The translations under genes and the position numbers were made by a program. The notes below the pieces were generated by a model, which saw only the letters and a program-made list of their open reading frames with translations, searched no databases and was not told where the DNA came from. A DNA stretch of 64,000 bases from Drosophila miranda (Eukaryota; Arthropoda; Insecta; Diptera; Drosophilidae), in the NCBI RefSeq assembly GCF_003369915.1, contig NW_022881603.1, positions 22,937,515-23,001,514 on the forward strand. Reading direction: 5' to 3'. Of the stretch, positions 1 to 11,800 are shown one piece after another (position 1 is the first letter of the stretch; each line of letters begins with the position of its first letter).

Positions 1-2096
1 TTTGTTCTAATTTTGAGCTGCTGCTTAAATTAGAGGAGATATCTTTCGTGTGGAATTTGTGCGGGGTGCAGCGACGCGACGGCGGCCGTTCCGTGGCGTG
101 TGAATCGGCCAAAACCAGCCCACAATCGTACTCATAAATACTAAAAGTCGCAGGCGGGGTCTAGTCCGACGAAATTACTCAGATATCTGGCCGGGCCGAG
201 CCGGGCCTAGCCCATTGCATAATAGGCGAATGCGCGGAGAAGCGAAAACAAAACCGAAAGCGAATCTGAATCTGACTCTGGCTCTAAGTCTTGCCTCTGA
301 ATCTGGTTTTCCGTTTTCGCTGTTCGATTGGTTTCCTCCAAAGTTTCGGGCCCCAACCCCAGCGGATGGCTGACTCTCTGAAAACCTTTTCAGACTCCCA
401 ATTGTAATCGCTGCGGCTTTTAAGCGAATAAACGAAGCAAAGTAATGAGCAAAAATTAAAAAACAATAGAACACAGACCCCAGAATGGGGAATGTGGCAA
501 ACGCAGAGGCACGGGCATGGGCATGGGCACGGGCACGGGCAAAGCAAGGCTTGGCTGCGCTTTGGCGACGCCTAACGGCATTAATCAAAAGACTGAAGAC
601 ACAAACTTGGCTAAGGCCCAAACCGTACAATCGTAGAATTCATACGGTGCACAGGGAGGGTTTTCTATTCATGACAACAGCTATAAATGTTGCCAAAAGC
701 AAACGCTTGTTGGGCCCCGCCAATTCCATAGAATCATGCCCTAATGGCTCATTAGTCATATACTCCAAAGGCGTGGCCCTTAAACATTTGTCATGCGTTA
801 CAATCGGTTTTGGCCAACAGGAAATAGACTTGCAAGCAAAAATTAAGATAAATCTAACAGAATTACATTCCGTTTAGTCTTTAAGCATGGAAAACTTAGT
901 TCCACCATCTAAGTATAGTCTAGAGATATCCCATTCATCACCATAATTATGGTTCTGTCCTCAAGTCTGGTTAGTCTCCAACATTTCGAACTTAATGACG
1001 ATGTCGTAGAACATTTACCAAAATATATTCCCACAGCAGCAGCAGCAAAATTTTTAACAGAGTTGTAGCTCTCAAAATCCCTCCAGTCAATCACAAATCA
1101 ATGACCATTTGGTGCTGGCTTTTGGCAAAAATCAAACTTGAGATCGCACCCACCTTCAGAACGAGGCGTTGAACCACGCCATGTGGGTGGCTGCCAGATG
1201 ACAACGACGGCTACGACGACGACGACGTCGTGGCAGATCTGTGTGGGGGTTGGCAAGGCAAAAAAAAAAAACATAAAATATATTCGGACAGCAAGCAAAT
1301 CGAGAAGTGTAAAAAATACCAGACACCTACGTGCTTAACTCATTCTATGATATGGATATACTATACTTTCGTATGGGTATCCACATATTTATCTATCTAT
1401 AGATTTACCAATGCAATACGCTGACGCTGACATATCGTTAGATATTTGGAAATTACGTAATGCCCTAAACTAGGTGTGCCTGGCCCTCTTCTACCAATTT
1501 TAGTCACGACAAAACGATGTTAACACTTTCCTTGTTTGTTTGCTGGCCCTCTAGAGTGAGGAGAGTAGGGGAGTGGATCGGAGCGGAGCGGAGCCGAGCC
1601 GAGTGGAGTGGAGTTGACCAACTGTGCAAACTGCTAAACAAAGGCAGGCGGTCAGCGACATTCCCATTCCCATTACCATTCCCATGACCTTGTCCGAGCT
1701 GAATATAGAACACAGAGTGAGGTGGAGCCGAGTGCTGCGGGCTGCAACTAATTAGGTTCATTGCCAATGTCAAGTGTCAGTACTCGTAGATGACATCAGC
1801 CGGGGATCACTCATAATTCGGAGGAGTTGGTGCCCCAGCCTTTTCTCTGCTGTTCCGCCATTAATTTATGCAATTCAGGCAACGCAATTACTTACGTACT
1901 CTCCAGTGTCGGCCAGTGTCACGTAAAGATATTGCTCAGACAACTCATCCAACTCAACCACTCGCAGATGAGCGTGGTGAGATGAGTGAGAGTGATGTCA
2001 TCTGCGATAGGGGTAAACAGTTTGAATTGTTTGCCAATCAATAGTATTTGGAGATCTGCATATAGCCCCGGTTCAGAACTGGTGTTGGCTATGATA
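1..2096. other. Non-coding region upstream of the first retroelement
   Basis: I see no convincing gene here. Open frames are short, overlap on both strands and follow low-complexity DNA, for example GGGCAT/GGGCAC hexamers near 514-543 and GGAGC/GGAGT-type pentamers near 1570-1615. It could be regulatory DNA or an intron of a cheerio transcript that starts further left, but no exon could be supported. Confidence 0.5.
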
Positions 2097-2100
2097 TACA

Positions 2101-2360
2101 TGTAGGAAACGAAGGAAAGAGAGAGACACGAAGCGGTCGTGTTTTCCGTCGTGTCGTCGGGATAGAGCAGTAATCGGCTCTGAGAGAGCCGATAGCAAGA
2201 GAGAGAGATAGTCAGTTGTCAGTTCAGCCACGCATCAGACGTACACGCATATAATTAGTCACAAACATACTTGTAAAACTTGGAGCTGTTATAATTTTAA
2301 GTCCAACATACTTATCAAATAAATGTTACTCGTTGCCATCAAGCAACTTAAACTACTACA
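2101..2360 (+). repeat. 5' LTR of gypsy element 1
   Basis: This 260-base direct repeat matches 7386-7642 apart from a 2-base GA indel, a 1-base C indel and a few substitutions. It starts TGTAG and ends CTACA. An AATAAA lies near its 3' end. Confidence 0.92.
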
Positions 2361-2363
2361 AAT

Positions 2364-2377
2364 TGGGGGCTCGTCCG
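2364..2377 (+). promoter_or_regulatory. Primer-binding site, tRNA-Pro type
   Basis: TGGGGGCTCGTCCG lies 3 bases downstream of the 5' LTR. It equals the first 14 bases of the classical proline-tRNA primer-binding site of gammaretroviruses, as I know it. The same motif is present in the unrelated-looking gypsy dimer further right. Confidence 0.75.
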
Positions 2378-2562
2378 AAAATAAGCCCAAGACAACAACA
2401 TTTGCAAGTGAGATTTGTGCGTGTATTTGGAAATTTTGGCGAACACGAGACTGGTGACACAAGAGATCGGTCGCGGTGCGAAATTGAATTGCAGTCTGGC
2501 CTATAAGTGCGAGAGAGACACTTGTCGAAGAAGGCGCATTAGTGTGAGCAGACATTCAAGAG

Positions 2563-3060
2563 AGCTGGAGCAACAAAACGACGGCAGACGGCAGCAAACA
2601 CAGCAAGAATCAAAACCTTCGTTGTTGTTGTTGTGCATTGCGTTTGAGAGGCTAGAGCTACAAGGAGACAAGCGGCACAGAAACGACAATCTGAGCGCGT
2701 TCGTTCCAAAGAGAGCAGAAGCGACAAAACGACGGCAGACGGCAGCAAACACAGCAAGAATCAAAACCTTCGTTGTTGTTGTTGTGCATTGCGTCTGAGA
2801 GGCTAGAGCTACAAGGAGACAAGCGGCACAGACACGACAATCTGAGTGCGTTCGTTCCAAAGAAAGCAGAAGCGACAAGACGACGGCAGACGGCAGCAAA
2901 CACAGCAAGAATCAAAACCTTCGTTGTTGTTGTTGTGCATTGCGTCTGAGAGGCTAGAGCTACAAGGAGACAAGCGGCACAGAGACGACAATCTGAGTGC
3001 GTTCGTTCCAAAGAAAGCAGAAGCGACAAGACGACGGCAGCAAACAGAAAGAATCAAAGA
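2563..3060 (+). repeat. Tandem repeat, period about 151 bp, in the gypsy leader
   Basis: The block starting ACGGCAGACGGCAGC recurs at 2581, 2732, 2883 and, in shortened form, 3034, giving a steady 151-base period and about 3.3 copies. It lies between primer-binding site and gag, so it belongs to the element's untranslated leader. Copies differ by scattered substitutions. Confidence 0.88.
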
Positions 3061-3516
3061 ACATTGATTGTTGTTGTGTTGGCATGCGTCGGACGGAGAC
3101 TACAACTACAAGAAAAGACAAGCAGCAGTTCATTTTGTAACAGCAGAAGCAGCGACGATTCGGGAAGCGACAACGAGTTATCGGCGAACGGCGAGAGCAA
3201 GGCAAGGCAACAAAGAGAGGACGGCAACAGCGACATCGACAGGCAAGCGAGATCTGGATGTGGTGGTGTGTGTGCGTCAAATTTGGAGTCTGGAAAGTTC
3301 TGCGCAGAAGCGAGAGTTAACAAGGGTAAACCCATAGTAAGGTGAGCGTTAACAGAGAAGCGATCGTTAACAGTGACGACTTTAAAGGCGTTTTCGAAAT
3401 CGATGTTAACTGGAAAATTGTTAACAGGCCAGCTGTAATAAGGTTGTTTAAGTTGATTTAATAACATTTTCTTAGATATAAGCTAATATCAATTATTTTG
3501 TATTTAAATCGTCACG

Positions 3517-4323
3517 ATGCAAGTTGAAGAGATAATGACACTGAGAGTCGCAGATTTGCGAGAGAAGTTAAGAGAGCTTGCGTTGCAGACGACGGGACGA
3601 AAGCGCGATTTGCAAGATAGACTATTAATACATCACGGCTTTCCAGTTGAGAATGAAGAAGAGTCAGAGGATGAGTCCGTAGTAACAGCAGTTGATGATA
3701 CCGTAGCAGTTCAACCAGGTACGCGACAGGCAGAGTATAAATCTTGGTTTACGCTAAAAGACGTGGAAGGTAGTGTGTCACAATTTTCTGGTTCTAATAA
3801 CCCCGACATCAATCAATGGATAGAGGAATTAGAAGAATGCGCAGCTACTGTTCAATGGAGTCAATTACAATTATTCATTTATGCCAAGCAGTTGTTAGTT
3901 GGTGCAGCAAAATCTTTCGCTCGTAGTTTGCGTGATATTCGTAACTGGAATTCGTTGAAGGCAGCTCTGTTGGATGAGTTTAGTGTTAAACTGTCGTCCG
4001 TAGAAGTACATAGAATGTTGCAAAAGCGCCAGCAGAAAAAAGGAGAGTCGTTGCATGAGTTTTTGTATGCGCTAATGGAGATAGCCAAGCCAATTAAACT
4101 AGATGATGAGAGTTTAATCGAATATTTTGTGGATGGTATACCAGACGCTAGGGCAAGTAAGGCAATGCTGTACCAAGCTAGAAACTTAAAGGAGCTTAAA
4201 TTTCAGATCGATGTTTACCAGAAAGCTAGAGGCGGATCCAAGCCGATGAGTAAGAATTGGCCGCTGAGTAATAAAAGTGAGAGTTCGGTGAAAGGGTCGA
4301 TGGCAGAGAATTTTAGGAAATGA
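3517..4323 (+). CDS. Gag-like protein of gypsy element 1, with N-terminal SAP-like motif
   Basis: This 268-residue frame has a coiled, basic N-terminus (LRVADLREKLREL, then GRKRDLQDRLL) that looks like a SAP helix-extension-helix nucleic-acid-binding motif. An acidic linker follows. The central region resembles the retrotransposon gag capsid: a WFTLKDVEG segment, an NQWIEELEE helix, and FVDGIPD near residue 205. There is no CCHC zinc knuckle. The frame ends abruptly where an internal deletion joins it to mid-reverse transcriptase, and the last few residues probably come from sequence next to the junction. Gag would package element RNA in cytoplasmic particles. The SAP assignment is by eye only. 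Confidence 0.75.
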   Translation: MQVEEIMTLRVADLREKLRELALQTTGRKRDLQDRLLIHHGFPVENEEESEDESVVTAVDDTVAVQPGTRQAEYKSWFTLKDVEGSVSQFSGSNNPDINQWIEELEECAATVQWSQLQLFIYAKQLLVGAAKSFARSLRDIRNWNSLKAALLDEFSVKLSSVEVHRMLQKRQQKKGESLHEFLYALMEIAKPIKLDDESLIEYFVDGIPDARASKAMLYQARNLKELKFQIDVYQKARGGSKPMSKNWPLSNKSESSVKGSMAENFRK

Positions 4324-5258
4324 ATGGGCTACGTATAAATTGGAGAAAGTGTCAGCTGTTACGACAAAAGGTTAATTTTCTGGGGTATATAATAGAAAAG
4401 AATACGATAAGACCAAGTGATGAGAAGACGAGGGCAGTCGAAAAGTTCCCAGTGCCAGTTGATAAAAAAGCAGTGCAGCGTTTCATAGGATTGACTTCTT
4501 ATTTCCGAAAGTTTATTGAGGGTTATGCTGTTATTGCAAAACCATTGACAGATCTGCTGTGGAAGGATGTTAAATTTGAATTTAAGGAGATTCATCAGGT
4601 TGCGTTTGAACAACTAAAGGTAGCATTGATTAGTAGACCTGTTTTAGAAATGTACAACCCGAAGTTGGAGACAGAAATCCATACTGATGCATCAAAATGG
4701 GGGTATGGACCCGTGTTACTGCAAAAGAGTTTGGAAGACAGCCAATTCCATCCAGTTCAATATATGAGCCGTAGGACTAAGCCATGTGAAGAGAAATATC
4801 CTGCTTATGACCTTGAGGTTCTGGCAATTATCGAAGCTTTAGCGAAATGGCATGTATACGTTTTGGGTATAAAGTTCAAAATTGTCACAGATTGTAATGC
4901 ATTGACAATGACGATCAAAAAGAAAGACGTTCCTTTGAGAGTAGCACGTTGGGCCATGTACTTACAAGATTTTAATTATGTTATAGAACATCGCTCAGGA
5001 ACGAAGATGAGGCACGTTGACGCGTTGAGTCGTGTATCTTGTTTTATGGTGACCGAAAGTATAGCTCATCGTTTGAAAGAAGCTCAGCTAACCGACGATT
5101 GGGTTAAGGCTGTTAAAAGTATTGTGGAGGACAAGGAATATGAGGATTATTATATTCAGAATCAGATTTTGTTTAAGGATCCGGATAAGGAGCTCATCGT
5201 AGTACCAGCTCAGTTGGAAAACGAGATTATATCAATAGCACATAAGCAAGGACATTTT
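4320..5258 (+). pseudogene. Pol fragment: reverse transcriptase C-terminal part and RNase H
   Basis: The frame opens inside the reverse transcriptase connection region. VNFLGYII and AVQRFIGLTSYFRKF are the typical segments that follow the YXDD catalytic loop, so the catalytic loop itself is absent. RNase H follows: IHTDASKWGYG holds the first catalytic Asp, DLEVLAI the Glu region, and RHVDALSR the end. An integrase N-terminal segment then begins and is broken after HKQGHF by the nested repeat at 5259. The reading frame resumes at about 6373 in the same protein context. Deletion of gag's C-terminus, protease and half of the polymerase makes this inactive. Confidence 0.85.
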
Positions 5259-6372
5259 TATACCCGATACTCAAAATGAGTATTGGGGTATATTAGATTT
5301 GTGGTAAAAGTGGATGTGTGTAACGTCCAGAAGGAATCGTTTCCGACCCCATAAAGTATATATTTTCTTGATCAGCATCAATAGCCGAGTCGATTGAGCC
5401 CTGTCTGTCTGTCCGTCTGTCCGTCCGTCCGTCTGTCCGTCTGTCCGTCCCCTTCAGCGCCTAGTGCTCAAAGACTATAAGAGCGAGAGTAACGATGTTT
5501 TGGATCCAGACTTCTGTGATATGTCACTGCTACAAAAATATTTCAAAACTTCGCCCCGCCCACTTCCGCCCCCACAAAGGACGAAAATCTGTGGCATCTA
5601 CATTTTTAAAGATACGATAAAACCAAAAACGTAGAATCGTAGAGGATGACTATATGTTCAAGAGTGTAAAATCTCAACTAGATCGTATAATTATTATAGC
5701 CAGAATCAAGAAAACAATTTCATTCTTTCTCGCTCTGTCTCTCTCTAACACACAGGCTTCATGGTCGGTTTTGCCAATTGCAAAATATGAGTTCAAGGAT
5801 CTCAGAACCTATAAGAGCCAGAGCAACCAAATTTTGTATCCACACTCCTGTGATATCGGACCTTGACCGTTTCGTGTCAAAATTTCGCCACACCCCCTTC
5901 CGCCCCCGCAAAGGACGAAAATCTGGGGCATCCACAAATCTCAGAGACTATTAACGCTAGAGTAACCAATTTTAGTATCCGCACTCCTGTTAGATCTCAC
6001 TATAAAACGTATATCTCAAAATTTCGTCCCACCCCCTTCCGCCCACACAAAGGACGAAAATCTGTTGCATCCACAATATTGAGGATACGAGAAAACTAAA
6101 AACGCAGAATCATAGATAACGACCATATCTATCTGATTGCTGAATCTGGATCAGATCGGATAATTTTTGTAGCCATAAGCAAGAAATCAATTTGCAGTGG
6201 CTACGCAGCGCCCGACGTCACGCTCAGACTGATTTTCTGTCTCTCTCGCACGCACTCTTTGTCGTGTCGTTCAATATTAGCGGCGTCTGCCGGAGGAGAG
6301 CCATACTGACTAAGTATCGGGTATAACTGTAGAGTTGCGGTGTCCGCAGCAACTCACAACGTTCCCCCTCGT
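5259..6372 (+). mobile_element. ISY/ISX-like ~1.1 kb non-coding repeat, copy A (nested in gypsy element 1)
   Basis: It starts TATACCCGATACTC, directly followed by its own imperfect palindrome (ATACTC / GAGTAT). It contains a TCTG/TCCG tetranucleotide tract near 5400-5450 and a stretch with TCTCTCGCACGCACTC near 6240. It ends with AGTATCGGGTATA, a hairpin GAGTTGCGG-TGT-CCGCAGCAACTC, then CCCCCTCGT. Both edges abut coding sequence of the host retroelement that would be continuous without it, so the borders are well placed. No coding capacity was seen. I recall D. miranda ISY/ISX Helitrons of similar size, but I cannot verify identity here. Confidence 0.8.
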
Positions 6373-7453
6373 TTCAGTTAAAAAGACACAAGATATCATT
6401 GAAAAGTCGTATTATATTCCGAAGTTAAAAGACAAAGTATGGCGCGTAATAAATAGTTGTGTCGAGTGTATCATTGTCAATGAAAAGACAAGAAAACGTG
6501 AGGGTTATTTGCAACCAATAGACAAGGGTGATAGGCCGTTACAAACGTATCACATTGATCACGTTGGACCAATGGAAATGACTAAAAAACAGTACAATTA
6601 TATACTGGTTGTCGTTGATGGATTTTCTAAGTTTGTTTGGTTATATTCTACACGTAGTAAAGGCGTTGAAGAGGTCGTTAAGTGTTTGGAAATGCAGGGG
6701 ATCCGAACAGAATAGTGACGGATAGGGGTGCAGCGTTTATGTCCAATTTGTTTCGTGAATATTGTGAGAGAGAGAAAATACAGCATTTAATGATTGCCAC
6801 AGGCGTTCCACGTGGGAATGGTCAAGTCGAAAGGATGCACAAGATAGTGGTGCCTATGTTGTCGAAATTGTGTCAGGGTAATTCCGGTAGTTGGTATAAG
6901 CCTCTAGGAAAAGTACAGCAAATGATTAACAGTGTTGAGCCGCGAAGTACCAAGGTAACACCTTTCAAGATATTGACTGGGCTAGACATTCGTATAGGAA
7001 TGGATCCAAAAATAAAAGAAATATTGGAAAAATCACTTATCGAAGAGTTGAACAAGGACCGCGAAAAAATTAGAAAGGAAGTAGTTGAAAACATTGCACG
7101 GTTACAGCAGGAAAACAAGAAGAGTTTTGACTTAAAAAGGAAACTAGATAGACAGTATGAGGTTAATGAGCTAGTAGCTATCAAGCGTACTCAGTATGGT
7201 ACTGGATTAAAGCTAAAAGGAAAGTATCTAGGGCCGTATAAGGTGGTTAGGGTAAAGAATCATGGAAGGTACGAAGTCGAGAAGATTGGGGATACTGAGG
7301 GTCCCTATAAGACCTCTACAGTTTCAGAATATATGAAACCTTGGCTAGACCCATCCGAGGCGAATGGTCCGTCAGGACAGCCGAATGTAGGAAACGAAGG
7401 AAAGAGAGACACGAAGCGGTCGTGTTTTCGTCGTGTCGTCGGGATAGAGCAGT
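6373..7453 (+). pseudogene. Pol fragment: integrase of gypsy element 1
   Basis: The sequence continues the zinc-binding HHCC region (CVECIIVNEKTR gives the C-x2-C pair), then the catalytic core with HIDHVGPM and VVDGFSKFVW. A frame change near 6695-6705 separates VKCLEMQG from NRIVTDRGAAF. The core then continues with the glutamate region GNGQVERMHK and the C-terminal GPY/F module (KYLGPYKV). The last residues are read from the 3' LTR. Together with the upstream deletion this pol is broken in at least three places. Confidence 0.82.
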
Positions 7454-7642
7454 AATCGGCTCTGAGAGAGCCGATAGCAAGAGAGAGAGATAGTCAGTTG
7501 TCAGTTCAGCCACGCATCAGACGTAAACGCATATAATTAGTCACAAACATACTTGTAAAACTTGCAGCTGTTCTAATTTTAAGTCCAACATACTTATCAA
7601 ATAAATGTTACTCGTTGCCATCAAGCAACTTAAACTACTACA
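7386..7642 (+). repeat. 3' LTR of gypsy element 1
   Basis: This is the 257-base partner of the 5' LTR. It is followed by TACA, the target-site duplication. The integrase reading frame terminates inside it, at about 7453. Confidence 0.92.
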
Positions 7643-7646
7643 TACA

Positions 7647-8588
7647 TGCTCGGTTATGGCTATGGTTATGGCCTTATGAGTGCTAACCGGATTTCCTATA
7701 ATTAAGTCTGCTAGACTCTGTTTGACGCCCCGTTGTCTTCGGTCTATGGGAGCCGTGGCACTATGCCAAGAATGCAGAAATCCAAACAGAAATCTTGCCA
7801 CTGGCTTTAAACATTGTTGCCACTGATTGCTGTCGAGCGGGGGAGCTAAACAAAACAGTCAACTTTCAGTTTGCTCAAATTGTTAGGGTAAAAGTGCCAC
7901 AAGTGAAAACAGAATTGATCGTGGCAGATTTCATTATTAGCCGTACTTTTATTGTTATTGTTAATACTATCAGCAGCAGCTCCCACGTTTACACCGAGCA
8001 AACCTCGGCGGCCTTCTGGAGTGGCTTTTGTGAAAGACTTATACACATGGCACTCTGCCCACCAGATCTCAGCGGGCCCCAGCGAATTGTGTTGCGGCGA
8101 AATTCCAAACTAAGTGATTTCTGTTATTTTTCAGACTCTTTTCTGTACGTGTACGAGTAGTATATTCAATTTTCCTTTTCGCTCGCTTCGTTTGGGCTTG
8201 AAGCTGACGAAACCAGTTTTATTTTATAGCCAGATTCAGATGCAGAGATATTCGCACATGAGCCTACCACATTTTTGCCTCTCTCTCTTTCTCTCTCTCT
8301 CTCTCGTTGGAGCTTTGAGCTTTGGGGCATGACGTCATGGTTTGTTTTGGCCAGGCCAGATCTGAGCAAGAGAGAAGTTACACAGCACAGCTCGTAACCA
8401 ACAGTCCCCATTGAGCCACGAACGTGTGCAAACGAAACTGAAACTTGTTATTCTTGTGTCGCGTCAAATCAATAAATGTTCTTTGGCTTCGTTTCCCGAT
8501 CAGTGAAAGATCATAGCCATAGCTATATGTGTGGAAAGTAAAGTGAAGTGCGACAGTGCGAGAGTGCAGTGAGAAGAGCGCCAGTACG
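7647..8588 (+). promoter_or_regulatory. cher: Candidate cheerio promoter and 5' untranslated region
   Basis: There is no gene in this stretch. Within 320 bases of the cheerio start codon lie a dense CT/GA tract (about 8279-8305), the kind bound by GAGA factor or CLAMP, and a perfect CATGACGTCATG palindrome (8328-8339) containing the CRE core TGACGTCA. The stretch 8430-8588 has the character of a 5' untranslated region. No transcription start could be fixed from sequence alone, and cheerio is known to use more than one promoter. Confidence 0.4.
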
Positions 8589-8825
8589 ATGGACGTCAAA
8601 GACATAAAAGGCGCCAAGGTGACGCATGCGGGTCTTCTGAAGCACAACACCGATGGCAGCACCGAGACGCAGAAGATCACCCACGCGGGCCTGGTGGCCC
8701 GCAGCCCCGAGGGCACCGCCGCAAAGGGCATGAACATACGCGGCAACGAGGATCTCTGGGTGGAGATCCAGGCGAACACCTTCCGCAACTGGGTCAACGA
8801 GCATTTGCGCAAGACGGAAATGCAG
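8589..8825 (+). CDS. cher: cheerio exon 1: N-terminus and start of CH1
   Basis: It encodes MDVKDIKGAKVTHAGL and then WVEIQANTFRNWVNEHL, the opening helix of the first actin-binding calponin-homology domain. It ends at MQ before GTGAGT. The 1573-base intron that follows (8826-10398) contains no recognisable gene. Confidence 0.9.
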
Positions 8826-11800
8826 GTGAGTTCCGCTGTCAGTCGCTGTCAGCGGGTTATGCAACACTTTCTGGCTGACCGATCAAGCGAAAAAAAACAA
8901 TTACCAATTCAATGGGGCTAGTCGGGGGATGGCTAAGTATGTAGAACTATCGAATGGCTGTCGGAGCAGGGCCTGAGAACGCTGATCAGCGGTGATCCGC
9001 GGATCGCTGATCGCCGATCAAGCTGAAAGTGAACGCTTGTGTAAGCCGAGACCCCTTCCACGCTTGGGCAGGTGACAAAGCGTCAATCCGAATTATAAAC
9101 TGGAGCTCTGAGCTCTTCCGCAACTCGCCCTCATAAAACTCAGCTCAACCCGGCCCGCCTGCCCACGCGCCTCAGCGACTTCAATGGCAAGTGGACTCCC
9201 CCCGCTCCACAGCGCCAGCATGAGCGATTACAATTATAATAATTCCATGAGTACGTGTACGACTACGAGTAGTTTTCCAGCAACAATGCATCTCATTTGT
9301 CAATTATATGACCAGGGACGGGACTACTGGCTGACAGTCAATCGGAGTGATTTTCTCACACGCACAACACAGTCCAGTCCGACTTGAACCAACCATATTT
9401 GTGGGTCTGAATGCCAAGGCCGACGCATCGATGATTCCCATTACCAGTTACAATGCTCGAGCACAAAAACAAGCTGAAGCTTTTGTCCGAGATTGAATTT
9501 TCGAGTTTCTCGCATAATTTGTGTGCTTTTTTGTTGGCCAAAATAAACGAGATGAGCAAGGCTGAAGACCCCAGCAGTAAAAAGCGCTTATGAGACCTGG
9601 CATCGCGACGTCTATTCGGGTCACCCGGCCAAATGGAGAGTGCCGACAGAGCACTTATTTGTTGTTCCAGTACACCATATATTCTAGCTCCGGTGTAAGC
9701 GAGTACGCGTTTATGGCAAATGAAATTGCAATCAACTTTGTATGACATGTGCATAAAAGCAAAGAAGTGTCGTTCCCAGACTTTCCATAGAGAAGGTGGA
9801 ATACTCTTTCCATATGGGCTTGCTTGTGGACTGTGGACAAGGAAAAGGCAGCATCTCACGCTGTTGATTAACTCCTCCGAAGGCAGAGGCATTTTCAAAA
9901 TTTAAGGGCAATTCCGAGAGAACAGTAAACAACAAATAACAGCCTGAGGAGGAGGCAGCTTGTTAGAGAGCTGCCTGCTACAGAGCTGTCTCTACTGTGT
10001 GCAAGATTTTATGGCATCCAATGATTTTCTACGGCACAAACAAAAAGCAACAGACACGCGATTGTTTTCAGTCCCTGTCTCCGGCTTGGGTTGGGTCTAC
10101 GCCTCCGGCTGAATGCTGACAGCGAGCAGATAAAAAGCTTTATGTCAAATGCTTAAAATCGCTCACAATTGCCTACACCCGGCCCGGCACATCGCCGGAG
10201 CATACGGAGAAAGCATCTCACTGGTAAAGAGTGGATATGTACATATGTATATATGTATGTGGTGTTCCCCTCGGGCGGTTCACCTTGTAAAGTGGGCCAC
10301 GAGTTATGTTGTAGCTGATTGCTCATTAGGAGGGCGGGCAAACAGAGGAGGGCGTCGCACAATGCTAATGATGGTGGAAACTATTTCCCGTTTTTCAGGT
10401 CCATGACTGGGCAACGGACTTCTGCGATGGCACCTGTCTGTGCGCTCTCGTGGAGGGCCTGCAGACGCGTCCGCTGAAGCCCTCCTGGAACCGGCTGCCA
10501 GCCAACCAACATCACTATCTGGAGAACGCCACCACGGCCCTGAAATCCATCGAGGCGGACCACATCAAGCTGGTGAACATCGGCAATGTGGACATCATCA
10601 ACGGGAATGTTAAGCTGATTCTCGGCCTAATCTGGTCGCTGATCGTCCGCTACCAGATCGGACGCAGCAAGTTCCCGCCCCGCAAGCTGATGCTGGCCTG
10701 GCTCCAAGCAGCACTTCCAGACTGCAAGATCACCAACCTGACCACCGACTGGAATAGCGGTGTCAATCTGGCGGCACTGCTGGACTACTGCCAGCCGGGC
10801 CTGTTCCCACACTGGCGCAGCCTCGATCCTAGTCAGAGTGTGCGCAACTGCACCAACGCCATGAACCTGGCGCAGCGCGAGTTCGGAGTGCCCAAGGTCC
10901 TGGAACCGGAATACCTGGCCTCGCCATGGCTGGACGAGTTGTCGGGCATGACGTACCTCTCGTACTTCATGAAGCCCGGCGGTCCTGGCTACAATGCCAC
11001 CATGCGATGGGTGAACACGCAGGTCAAAGATCCTGTGAAGAATTTTACTGTGAGTAGATCGATATCATAGTACAGATTATCGATACTGCACGGCTATCGC
11101 TTTGCATCACTGCCCCTGGATTCATTCTTAATTGCATTTTAATTTTGCCTCATTCCTCTCACACACAGACCGATTGGAATGATGGACGTGTCATGTGCGA
11201 AATAATTAAGGGACTGGGCGGCACGGCGCCAGCGCCGGAAAAGCTCAGCACAGATCCCTTCCACTACGAGAACAACATACGGAAGGCGGTGGATGCTGGG
11301 GCCAAGCTGGGCGTACAGCCATACTCACAGCCAAGGACATGGCCACCCCGGAAGTGGAGCATCTGGGCATCATGGCCTACGCGGCCAATCTGCAGTGGGT
11401 GCCCCCACGTCCGCCGTTGTCCGACCTGGTCAACGTTTATTTGGAGAGTACTTCCGGACAGGTGGGCGAGCCGGTGAGTCATGAGGCACCATGCCGGAGT
11501 GAGTGTCGTTAATGCTTAATGCTTGTTTCACACGCAGACGCATTTCCGCATCGATGTAATGTCGCGGGACATCAGCCTGAGCTCGGTGCGCTGCCATGTG
11601 GTGCCGCCTTCCGGCCAGCCCGGTCAGACGGTGCGCCCGAATGCCCATGGCGAAGGAGTCTACGTGCCGGAACGGTACGGCATGCCCGAAATCGTGGTGG
11701 AGATTGGCGAGGACAGCCTGGGGGGCTACTTCTTCCGCGTCCTGCCCCGCCAGCTGCAGTTGGCCCCGCCCGGCATTGCCCCCTGTGCCCTGGGCAGCCT

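Larger units (their letters stand above)
2101..7642 (+). mobile_element. Ty3/gypsy LTR retrotransposon, internally deleted and interrupted by a nested repeat
   Basis: The two LTRs at 2101-2360 and 7386-7642 begin TGTAG and end CTACA. They are flanked by the same 4-base target duplication TACA (2097-2100 and 7643-7646). The LTRs differ by a 2-base and a 1-base indel and a few substitutions, so the insertion is not brand new. In order it carries a tRNA-Pro-type primer-binding site, a leader with 151-base tandem repeats, a gag frame, the C-terminal part of reverse transcriptase with RNase H, a nested ~1.1 kb repeat, and integrase. The zinc knuckle, protease and the catalytic half of reverse transcriptase are missing, so the copy is non-autonomous. 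No clear polypurine tract precedes the 3' LTR, and the integrase frame runs into the LTR. Confidence 0.92.

Noticed and set aside
485-877. Open frame of 130 codons on the plus strand near the left edge
   Set aside because: It starts inside GGGCAT/GGGCAC repeats, has no recognisable motif and is matched by equally long frames on the other strand.
2562-3060. Long frames in the 151-bp tandem repeats as a coding gene
   Set aside because: They occur on both strands, owe their length to repeated sequence free of stops, and lie in the untranslated leader between primer site and gag.
5400-5455. Regularly spaced TCTGTCCG units as a possible CRISPR-like or satellite array
   Set aside because: It is an uninterrupted tetranucleotide microsatellite present at the same place in every ISY-like copy, with no spacers.
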